From Opitutia bacterium (GTDB lineage: Bacteria; Verrucomicrobiota; Verrucomicrobiia; Opitutales; Opitutaceae): 64,000 nt of DNA. The stretch covers positions 1 to 64,000 of the forward strand of contig JACPPI010000011.1 of the NCBI GenBank assembly GCA_016190985.1. The letters are read 5' to 3'. The position numbers and the translations under genes were made by a program. Shown here in pieces: positions 42,471 to 50,210 of the stretch. The notes below the pieces were generated by a model, which saw nothing but the letters and a program-made list of their open reading frames with translations, ran no database searches and was not told where the DNA came from. The number at the start of each line of letters is the position of its first letter. Position 1 is the first letter of the stretch.

Positions 42471-43187
42471 ATGAACACCCTATCCCGTTTTCTCGCCGTG
42501 GGCGCGCTGCTCACCGCCGTCCAGGCCTTCGCCGCCGGCGGCTTCGAAGGAAAAGTGAGCCTGGCCATCACCGCCGGCAAGGGCCAGGCAATGAACCTCG
42601 ACTATTCCATGAAGGGCCGGCAGCTCCGCACCGACATGAACGCCGAGGGCCACCAGATGACCAGCCTCATGGACCTCGACAAGCTCGAGGTGCTGATGCT
42701 GATGCCCGAGCAGCAGATGTATATGGTCATGCCGATCAAGAAGCCCATCGAGCAGGCCATGGAAAAGGCGGGCGACGGCACGGCGGACGTCGAGGTCACC
42801 GGCAAGACCGAGACCATCCTCGGCTACAAGTGCAATCAGATCCTCGTGAAGGACAGGGGCTCCGTCACCGAGGTGTGGGCCGCCGAGGGGCTGGGCGCGT
42901 TCATGGGCCTGGGCCAGGGCGGTGGCGGCGGCGGCAACCCGATGGCCGGCATGTTCGGCGGCGGTGGCCGCAAGGGCGGCGGCGGCGCCAAGTGGGAGGA
43001 GGCGCTCAAGGGCAAGGGCGGTTTTCCGCTGCGTGTGATCACGCGCGACGCCAAGGGCAAGGACACCTTCAAGATGGAGGCGACCAAGATCGAGCCCGGC
43101 AGCCTGCCCGATTCGCTCTTCAGCCCGCCGGCCGGCTACCAGAAATTCGAGATGCCCGACATCGGCGGCATGTTCAAACGGGGGTAA
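42471..43187 (+). CDS. DUF4412-like exported protein
   Basis: A 238-aa exported protein from the ATG at 42471 (signal MNTLSRFLAVGALLTAVQAFA). The core resembles DUF4412: NLDYSMKGRQLRTDM, MLMPEQQMYMVMPIKKP, VTGKTETILGYKCNQILVKDRG. It has a Gly-rich low-complexity stretch (about 150-175, GLGQGGGGGGNPMAGMFGGGGRKGGGGAKW), and a C-terminal PDSLFSPPAGYQKF motif. Lipoprotein-localisation-like (LolA fold) is the usual prediction for DUF4412. It is monocistronic and convergent with the cytochrome operon. Confidence 0.8.
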   Translation: MNTLSRFLAVGALLTAVQAFAAGGFEGKVSLAITAGKGQAMNLDYSMKGRQLRTDMNAEGHQMTSLMDLDKLEVLMLMPEQQMYMVMPIKKPIEQAMEKAGDGTADVEVTGKTETILGYKCNQILVKDRGSVTEVWAAEGLGAFMGLGQGGGGGGNPMAGMFGGGGRKGGGGAKWEEALKGKGGFPLRVITRDAKGKDTFKMEATKIEPGSLPDSLFSPPAGYQKFEMPDIGGMFKRG

Positions 43188-43266
43188 GCGAGCGCAGCCG
43201 ACGGCAGGTTGCGCGCGGGCGCGCAACGTGGCGGGCCGGCACGCCACCGGCAAAGCAAGGCATCCC

Positions 43267-43297
43267 AAAACAAAAGGCCGGGCGAGCGCCCGGCCTT
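43267..43297 (-). terminator. Terminator of the act/cytochrome operon
   Basis: On the minus strand AAGGCCGGGCG pairs with CGCCCGGCCTT, followed by TTGTTTTGGG. It lies 37 bp after the stop of the last cytochrome gene. Confidence 0.8.
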
Positions 43298-43302
43298 GAT
43301 CT

Positions 43303-43327
43303 TGTCGCGAGCAAGCTCGCTCCCACA
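43303..43327. repeat. REP-like palindrome
   Basis: TGTCGCGAGCAAGCTCGCTC then CCACA. The core GCGAGC-AA-GCTCGC is a perfect inverted repeat, and the whole string closely resembles the abundant REP sequences of Pseudomonas genomes (known from memory). It sits between the operon stop and its terminator. Confidence 0.5.
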
Positions 43328-43333
43328 GGCAAC

Positions 43334-43984
43334 TCAGTTGCCGATCTTCAGCAGCTCGGCGGCGGTCCAGAAGGTGGCGCGGCTGGCGGTCTCGGCGCGG
43401 ACCTTGGCGACGGCCTCGGGCGACACCTCGGGCGCGGCGTTGCCCCAGGAGGCGCGCACGTAGGACAGCACGTTGGCGATCTGCTCGTCCTTCAGCGCGG
43501 CGCCGAGCGGGGCCATGACGTTGTTGAACTCCACGCCCTTGACCGTGAGCGGGCCGTTGAGGCCGTGCAGCACGATGCGGATGGCGCGCGCCTCGCTGCC
43601 AGTGGCCCACTCGGAACCGGCCAGCGGCGGATACTGGCCGGGGACACCCAGGCCGTTGGCCTGGTGGCAGGCGATGCAGGTGGTGTCGAAGACCTTCTTG
43701 CCCATCTGCGCCCGGGTCAGCGCGACGACCTTGACGGCGCCGGGCTTCTCGCGGTTGGCGTGCTCGCTGTAGACCAGCGGGTCGAAACGCAGCGAATAGT
43801 GCGCGAGGTAGATCGAGCCGAAGAAAATGGCCGAGCACATGAGGCCGAGCAGCACGAGCGGAAGCTTGGAATAGCCGCCGGCCTTCTCGGGCTTGGCCGC
43901 CACCAGCCGGGCATGCACCTGCTGGATGCTGTCGTCGCTGGCGGCGGACTGCTCGACGCGGAGATGGGGTTCGTTCGCGCTCAT
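43334..43984 (-). CDS. Membrane-anchored monohaem cytochrome c
   Basis: A 216-aa protein with a cytoplasmic N-terminus of about 40 residues, one transmembrane helix (about 41-62, LPLVLLGLMCSAIFFGSIYLA) and a periplasmic cytochrome c domain. The haem site is CIACH (103-107) and the likely axial Met is in VEFNNVMAPLGAAL. It has an unusually long N-terminal tail and a 40-residue C-terminal tail (AETASRATFWTAAELLKIGN). It is last gene of the act/ccoNO operon, 1 bp after ccoO, so it is probably the electron acceptor or wire to an oxidase encoded elsewhere. Confidence 0.88.
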   Translation of the reverse strand: MSANEPHLRVEQSAASDDSIQQVHARLVAAKPEKAGGYSKLPLVLLGLMCSAIFFGSIYLAHYSLRFDPLVYSEHANREKPGAVKVVALTRAQMGKKVFDTTCIACHQANGLGVPGQYPPLAGSEWATGSEARAIRIVLHGLNGPLTVKGVEFNNVMAPLGAALKDEQIANVLSYVRASWGNAAPEVSPEAVAKVRAETASRATFWTAAELLKIGN

Positions 43985-43985
43985 C

Positions 43986-44657
43986 TTAGTGGCCTGCCTC
44001 CTTGTGGGGCGCGGGCGCGTTGCGGCTGCGCTCGGTGGGATAGTCGTAGGAGTCCTTCAGGCTTTGCAGATAGGCGGCCAGCGCGACGGCCCGCGCCGTC
44101 GGCACGACCTCCAGGCCGGGACCGGGCGCGAACTTGGAGGGCAACGTGAGGGCGTGGGCCGAAGGCTGGCGGCCGGCGACCGGATGCACGTCGAAGAGGA
44201 ACGGATGCGCCGGCATGTTGGTGCCCTTGGCGACCGACTGCGGGGCGTAGAGGAGCTTGTAGAACCACTCGGCGTATTCCGCCGGCTTGGCCTCGCCGAG
44301 GCGCGCGCCGACGTTGCGCAGGTCGGGGCCGAGGCGGTTCTGACCGATGAGCACGGTCTGGTCGCGGATGTAGTCGCGGGCATAGCTGCCGCGCTCGCCC
44401 CACTTGCGGGCGAGGTCGGAGCCGAAGCCCTCGTGGCGGACCTGCTGCGTGTGGCAGGTGACACAGCCGAGGTCCTGATAAACGAGGCGGCCCTGGTCGG
44501 CCAGGCCGGAGAGCGGCTGCGGATAGAGCGTCTCATCCGCCGGATCCTTGAACTGGCCGAGCCCGCCGATCTGCCGGTGCGCGGTCAGGAGGAGGCCGGC
44601 CCAGGAAAGCGCGAGCGTGGCGAAGACGCCGAGGAAGAGGGTCAGGCCGTTTTTCAT
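43986..44657 (-). CDS. ccoO: CcoO-type cytochrome c subunit
   Basis: A 223-aa cytochrome of the cbb3-oxidase CcoO family. N-terminal helix (about 5-24), then QGRLVYQDLGCVTCHTQQVR with haem site CVTCH (65-69), the family segment ARKWGERGSYARDYIRDQ, LIGQNRLGPDLRNVG, and the axial-Met motif TNMPAHPFLF. Haem attachment is intact, unlike the catalytic residues of the CcoN-like partner. Its start overlaps the end of that gene by 4 bp, so the two are co-translated and probably form a complex. Confidence 0.9.
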   Translation of the reverse strand: MKNGLTLFLGVFATLALSWAGLLLTAHRQIGGLGQFKDPADETLYPQPLSGLADQGRLVYQDLGCVTCHTQQVRHEGFGSDLARKWGERGSYARDYIRDQTVLIGQNRLGPDLRNVGARLGEAKPAEYAEWFYKLLYAPQSVAKGTNMPAHPFLFDVHPVAGRQPSAHALTLPSKFAPGPGLEVVPTARAVALAAYLQSLKDSYDYPTERSRNAPAPHKEAGH

Positions 44658-46126
44658 GGGCCGACGCCTTTCAGGCTATGGCCCGCAGGTGCGTGGGCCT
44701 CGGTTGAGAGATCAGGTGGAACACGGAAAACGGCGGCGGCGGTGCCCTGCGAATTGATCGGGCAGGCGATCCAGATGAAGTTGATCAAAAACGCCACGTG
44801 GCCGACCAGCAGCAGGGCCAGCACGGCGCTGCGCAGCGCGAACCAGGGCGCCATCGCCTTGGTGATGGCGGCAAACGGCACGGCGGCGTCATTGAGCATG
44901 TGCCCCTGCGACCAGCCGGCGTAGGTCAGGCCCGCGACCATGAGCAGCACGCCCAGCGCGGTGGCGCCGAAGTGCGCCTTCACGAGCGCGGGCGAGCGCC
45001 ACTCCTTGCCGGTCAGGCGCGGCAGGAGGAAATAGGCGGCGCCGAACATCGCCGTCGAGAAACAGGCGTAGAAGGTCAGCCAGTCCCGCAGCCCGTCGAG
45101 CATGGTGAACTGCGCGGTCACGGCGAAACCGCGCATCGAAAGCGCGAGGTTCATGGCCGCGGCGAGCACAAAGCTCGTGATGCTGATGATGATGAAACGG
45201 AGCGTCAGGCTGTTCCGGGCGGCGGCGTGGCGGCCGGACAGCGTGCCGAAGAGGTTGAGCGCCACGATGACGACGCCGACCACGACGAGCATGTTGGCCA
45301 CGATGCCCAGGGTCGGGATCCACACCGGCACCGGCGCGCCGATCAGGCGGCTGCCGCCGGCGAAAGCCGACGTGATCGCCAGCCACCAGAAGGCCAGCGG
45401 CGCGAGGTAGTAGTTGGCGACCGGCTTGCCGAGGATCTTGGGCAGGAAGTAATACGCGGCGGCGAGCGCGACCGGCACGAACCAGAGGTTGTAGAGGCCG
45501 TGGGCATACCAGGCGTTGACGACGGGCTGGAGCACGCCGCGCACGGGCGCCTTGAAGAGCATGACCTGCGCGAGGGCGTAGAGCCACGGGAACCAGAAGG
45601 CCGCGCCGAAGAGATACCATTGCGAGGCGTAGACATTCTCGGTGTTGCGGATGCTGAAGGTGGTGACGGCCCAGACGCCGATCAGGGCATAGGCCGTGAG
45701 GAGGAGCAGGCTCACGTAGCGCGGCATCTCCAGCAGTTCGAAGGAGGTCGAATAGCCGCCCAGAATGCCGAGGACGCCGAGAGCGACACCGGTATTCCAG
45801 AACTTGGCGGCAACGAAGAGCCAGCCGCCGTGGCGCAGCGTGGTCGCGGAGAGCCGGGCCATGAGCCAGAGGCCGAACGCAAAGGCGGCATTCATGCCCC
45901 AGCCGTAGACGAGGGCGTTCTGCGCGGCGGGGGCGAGGCGGCCGTGGGTCGTCCACTCGCAGGCGCTCAGGAACCCGGGTTGGTGCAACTGCATCGCGGC
46001 GGCCAGCTGCATGACACCGCCGACCAGGAGCCAGCCCAGCGCGTAACCGAAGAAGACGAGCACGGGCCACCTGGCCGAGGCGTCGATCTCGATTTGCTCC
46101 GAGCGGTTGGGGGCGGTTGAATTCAT
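44654..46126 (-). CDS. CcoN-like haem-copper oxidase subunit I lacking metal ligands
   Basis: A 490-aa protein with about 12 transmembrane helices and clear sequence similarity to cbb3 CcoN (GRLAPAAQNALVYGWGMNA, NAWYAHGLYNLWFVPVALAAAYYFLPK, VWIPTLGIV, LFGTLSGRH, GAAYFLLPRL). The six histidines that bind haem b, haem b3 and CuB are mostly gone. Helix 2 GRLRPLH is GRLAPAA (His to A68). Only the first CuB His (H209) remains. The HH pair is S259-R260, and GHVH is L346-R347-D348-W349. The protein cannot be a standard oxidase. It is co-translated with ccoO and sits in the act operon. A structural or electron-transfer role with ACIII is inferred. Confidence 0.85.
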   Translation of the reverse strand: MNSTAPNRSEQIEIDASARWPVLVFFGYALGWLLVGGVMQLAAAMQLHQPGFLSACEWTTHGRLAPAAQNALVYGWGMNAAFAFGLWLMARLSATTLRHGGWLFVAAKFWNTGVALGVLGILGGYSTSFELLEMPRYVSLLLLTAYALIGVWAVTTFSIRNTENVYASQWYLFGAAFWFPWLYALAQVMLFKAPVRGVLQPVVNAWYAHGLYNLWFVPVALAAAYYFLPKILGKPVANYYLAPLAFWWLAITSAFAGGSRLIGAPVPVWIPTLGIVANMLVVVGVVIVALNLFGTLSGRHAAARNSLTLRFIIISITSFVLAAAMNLALSMRGFAVTAQFTMLDGLRDWLTFYACFSTAMFGAAYFLLPRLTGKEWRSPALVKAHFGATALGVLLMVAGLTYAGWSQGHMLNDAAVPFAAITKAMAPWFALRSAVLALLLVGHVAFLINFIWIACPINSQGTAAAVFRVPPDLSTEAHAPAGHSLKGVGP

Positions 46127-46135
46127 CGGCAGGTC

Positions 46136-46441
46136 TTACTTCTTGGAATGGTCGCGGACGGTGAGTTCGATGGCGCGCCCGATGGGGAGGCGGACGACAC
46201 CCGCCTTCTGATCAACCCAGGCGTAACCGGTCGCGGCGGCGCGGTCGGCGGCGAGCTTCTCGACGAGCAGGGCCTTGCGGTCGGCGGGGGTGCGGACGCC
46301 CTCGACTTTTTCCACGGTGTAGGCGCGGGGCACGTAGACCTTCCAGGCCAGCCAGCCGAAGACGGTGAAGCAGAGCAGCACGAGCACCGTGGTGAAGACC
46401 GGCGTGCGGCGCGGGAAGGATAAATTGGCGGAATCGCTCAT
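46136..46441 (-). CDS. Small single-pass membrane protein in the act operon
   Basis: A 101-aa protein with a short N-terminus, one transmembrane helix (about 16-36, FTTVLVLLCFTVFGWLAWKVYV) and an extracytoplasmic domain ending in GYAWVDQKAGVVRLPIGRAIELTVRDHSKK. The last segment, with AGVVRLPIGRAIELTV, looks conserved. No cofactor site is present. Its position, 3 bp after actF and 9 bp before the CcoN-like gene, suggests it is an accessory subunit of the ACIII/CcoNO assembly. I do not know its family. Confidence 0.75.
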   Translation of the reverse strand: MSDSANLSFPRRTPVFTTVLVLLCFTVFGWLAWKVYVPRAYTVEKVEGVRTPADRKALLVEKLAADRAAATGYAWVDQKAGVVRLPIGRAIELTVRDHSKK

Positions 46442-46444
46442 GGC

Positions 46445-47047
46445 TCAGTGGGCGGCGGGCACGGCGCCGGGTTCGGGGGCGGCGGCGTCGTGGTGGGTGA
46501 GCGCCTCGACGATGCGCGGGTCGCGGATCGGGATCAGCTTGGCCGTGGGAAAACTCCGGAGATACGACCAGGCGCAGATGCCGCCGACGCCGATGACGGA
46601 GGTGGCGACCCAGAGCAGGTTGAGTGAGAGGAAGGGCTGGGGATCATCATGGCCGTCGCGGAGCGCGGGCAGCACGTTGTAGCAGAGGTCCACCAGGATG
46701 ATGACGGCGATCCAGAGGCTGATCCGGAGGGCGGGCCTGATCTCGGCCTTGTTGCGATAGCGCAGCCAGGCGAAGAACGGCAGGAAGAAGTGGCCGAAAA
46801 GCAGGAGCATCCCGACCCAGAGCCAGTCGCCGTGCTCGCGGATGTTATACCAGAAGGTCTCCTCGGGCACGTTGGCGTTCCAGATCAGGAAATACTGGGA
46901 GAAGGTGACATAGGCCCAGAAGACCACGAAGGCGAAGGCCAGGGCCGTGAGGCAGTGCAGCTGGTTGGTGTTGAAGATGCCCTTGTAGTCGCCGCGGGCG
47001 AGCAGCCACCAGGTGATGACGACGCCGATGGCCATGGCGGCGCGCAT
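46445..47047 (-). CDS. actF: ActF C-terminal part (frame-disrupted)
   Basis: 200 aa starting at the ATG at 47047 (MRAAMAIGVVITWWLLARGDYKG). It has the C-terminal half of ActF, a membrane subunit of alternative complex III: ALAFAFVVFWAYVTFSQYFLIWNANVPEETFWYN, GHFFLPFFAWLRYRNKAEI and three or four helices. It lacks the N-terminal half, which is in a different frame just upstream (46845-47564 entry). Whether it is translated is uncertain: no ribosome-binding site is obvious. See the finding on the frame change. Confidence 0.7.
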   Translation of the reverse strand: MRAAMAIGVVITWWLLARGDYKGIFNTNQLHCLTALAFAFVVFWAYVTFSQYFLIWNANVPEETFWYNIREHGDWLWVGMLLLFGHFFLPFFAWLRYRNKAEIRPALRISLWIAVIILVDLCYNVLPALRDGHDDPQPFLSLNLLWVATSVIGVGGICAWSYLRSFPTAKLIPIRDPRIVEALTHHDAAAPEPGAVPAAH

Positions 47048-47564
47048 GGTCGTTGTCCTGCGCGAAGGAGGCCTGGCGGAGGCGGGCGGAGAGCCAGATC
47101 CAGCCGGCGAAGAACGCCACCGTCATGCCGGTGAACATGTTCACGTTGAGGAAGCTCGCCTTCTTCTGGTAGAGGATGTCGGTGCCGACGGTGCCACCGC
47201 CGCCGTGCAGCGCGTGACCGAGGTCCATCCAGGGCCACACGAAGCCGGGCTTCACCCACGCCGAGATAAGCAGCGGGAGGAAGAGGACAAACAGCCACTT
47301 GAAGGCCGAGAGGCCGTGCTCGAACTGGCGGCGGATGACGGTGGACCAGCCGGCGTCGAAGATGTGGTGGATCATCACCAGCATGAGCATGCCGATGGCG
47401 ACGGCCGTCCAGTAGGTGACGCCGACGAGATAGGACAGGGCGACGCCGTGCGGCTCGGCGACGAAGAGGCCGAGGGCGGTGACCGCGAGGCCGGCGAGGC
47501 CGGCCATGAGGAACTTGTTCGCCAAGGCGGCGGTGGAAGCAGGACTGGAAGCGGGAGCGCTCAT
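46845..47564 (-). CDS. actF: ActF N-terminal part (frame-disrupted)
   Basis: The coding part runs from the ATG at 47564 (MSAPASSPASTAALANKF) to about 47049 (RLRQASFAQDND) and has three or four helices matching the N-terminal half of ActF, including LVGVTYWTAVAIGMLMLVMIHHIFDAGWSTVIRRQFEH. After that the frame continues to 46845 with Arg/His-rich shadow sequence (HARRHGHRRRHH). The true downstream half is in the -1/+2 frame. From memory, ActF normally continues with a DW-x-M-S-L ... WFST-x-YG helix that is absent in either frame, so a segment is probably missing too. Confidence 0.7.
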   Translation of the reverse strand: MSAPASSPASTAALANKFLMAGLAGLAVTALGLFVAEPHGVALSYLVGVTYWTAVAIGMLMLVMIHHIFDAGWSTVIRRQFEHGLSAFKWLFVLFLPLLISAWVKPGFVWPWMDLGHALHGGGGTVGTDILYQKKASFLNVNMFTGMTVAFFAGWIWLSARLRQASFAQDNDHARRHGHRRRHHLVAARPRRLQGHLQHQPAALPHGPGLRLRGLLGLCHLLPVFPDLERQRARGDLLV

Positions 47565-47565
47565 T

Positions 47566-48207
47566 TTATTTCAGTCCTCCGCGCAGTTCGGCCGGGACAT
47601 CGTCGAGCTTGCCATGGGCGGCGCGCTGGAGGGCGCGCACGTAGGCGACCACGGCCCAGCGGTCGTCGGGCGAGAGCTTGTCCGCGTAGGACATCATCGT
47701 GTTCTTGCCGTGGGTGATGGTGTGGAAGATCTCGCCCTCGGCCATGCCGCGCAGGCGGTCGTCGTGGTAGGTCGGCGTGGTGAGCATGCCGTAGGACTTG
47801 GTGATGCCGTTGCCGTCGCCGAGCGCGCCGTGGCAGGGCGCGCAGTAGATCTGGTAGCGGTCCTGGCCGCGGCGCACAAAAACCTCGGTGACCTCGACGC
47901 CGGCCGGAAACCCGCGGCCGAAGCCGTCATCGGCCAGCTTGCCCTCGTAGCGGAAATCGTCGGCTCGGAGGAAGGCGGGGTCGGCCTTCGTGCCGTCGCG
48001 GCCGTAAGGCACGGCGCCGGCGGGCAGCGGCCGGTCGGCGCGGCCGTCGGCGAAGAACTTGGACCCGGCCTGCGGCTTGTATTTGGCCTGGCGGTCCATG
48101 TCGGGGAACACCTCGATCGGCGGCCGCGGCGAGCGCAGGCCGCGCAGGCCCATGACGGAGACGAGCAGCACGACCGTGAAGGCGAGGGTGTAGTAGGCGA
48201 AACGCAT
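47566..48207 (-). CDS. actE: ActE, monohaem cytochrome c of alternative complex III
   Basis: A 213-aa cytochrome with an N-terminal anchor or signal (about 3-20) and a C-terminal cytochrome c domain: haem site CAPCH (122-126), GDGNGITKSYGM and axial Met in TMMSYADKLSPDDRW. The N-terminal domain has the ActE-type motifs (PPIEVFPDMDRQAKYKPQAGS). It receives electrons from ActB/ActA. It ends 1 bp before the actF start. Confidence 0.92.
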   Translation of the reverse strand: MRFAYYTLAFTVVLLVSVMGLRGLRSPRPPIEVFPDMDRQAKYKPQAGSKFFADGRADRPLPAGAVPYGRDGTKADPAFLRADDFRYEGKLADDGFGRGFPAGVEVTEVFVRRGQDRYQIYCAPCHGALGDGNGITKSYGMLTTPTYHDDRLRGMAEGEIFHTITHGKNTMMSYADKLSPDDRWAVVAYVRALQRAAHGKLDDVPAELRGGLK

Positions 48208-48208
48208 G

Positions 48209-48739
48209 TCAGGCCTCCAGCTCCGTGATGTCCTTGCCGCCGATCTTCGCGAGCAGGTCGCGGGTGGCGGTGGCGTGGTATTTCGGGTCGTTGGCCTCGA
48301 TCACGATGTAGAGGCGGTCGTCGAGCGCGCGGACGAACTGCGGGGCCTTCATCACCGGGTGATAGTGCATCGGGAGCCTGTTGAGCAGGAACATGCCGCC
48401 GATGGTGGCGAAAGCGGTGAAGAGGATCGTCAGCTCGTAAGAAACCGGGAAGGCGAACATGGGGCTGAACATGGGCTTGCCGCCGACCACGAGCGGATAC
48501 TCAACCCAGCCGAGCCAGGCGATGAAGCTCATGCCGGTGACGAAACCGGTGATGCCGCCGGCGAGGGAGAAGCGCGGCACCTTGGAGCGGCGCACGCCCA
48601 TGGCGGCGTCGAGGCCGTGGACCGGGAACGGCGTGAGCGCGTCCCACTGCGAGTAGCCGGCGTCGCGGACCTTTTCGCAGGCATGGTAAAGGTCCGGCGT
48701 GGTGTCGAAGGCGGCGATGAGCCCGTAGGTCTGGTTCAT
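48209..48739 (-). CDS. actD: ActD (DUF3341) membrane subunit of alternative complex III
   Basis: A 176-aa protein from the ATG at 48739 (MNQTYGLIAAFDTTPDLYHACEKVRDAGY). An N-terminal soluble ferredoxin-like alpha/beta domain (about 1-60) is followed by two transmembrane helices (about 68-90 and 105-127) and a C-terminal half (HYHPVMKAPQFVRALDDRLYIVIEANDPKYHATATRDLLAKI), the pattern of DUF3341. It ends 1 bp before the actE start and begins 13 bp after the end of actC. Confidence 0.93.
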   Translation of the reverse strand: MNQTYGLIAAFDTTPDLYHACEKVRDAGYSQWDALTPFPVHGLDAAMGVRRSKVPRFSLAGGITGFVTGMSFIAWLGWVEYPLVVGGKPMFSPMFAFPVSYELTILFTAFATIGGMFLLNRLPMHYHPVMKAPQFVRALDDRLYIVIEANDPKYHATATRDLLAKIGGKDITELEA

Positions 48740-48752
48740 GGCGGCGGCTCCT

Positions 48753-50209
<1,457 letters not shown>

Positions 50210-50210
<1 letters not shown>

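Noticed and set aside
43334-46126. Complete cbb3 terminal oxidase
   Set aside because: No CcoP or CcoQ is present, and the CcoN-like protein lacks the haem and copper ligands.
47000-47100. Programmed ribosomal frameshift in actF
   Set aside because: No slippery heptamer is visible and the two halves abut without the expected linker, so a mutation, deletion or assembly error is more likely.
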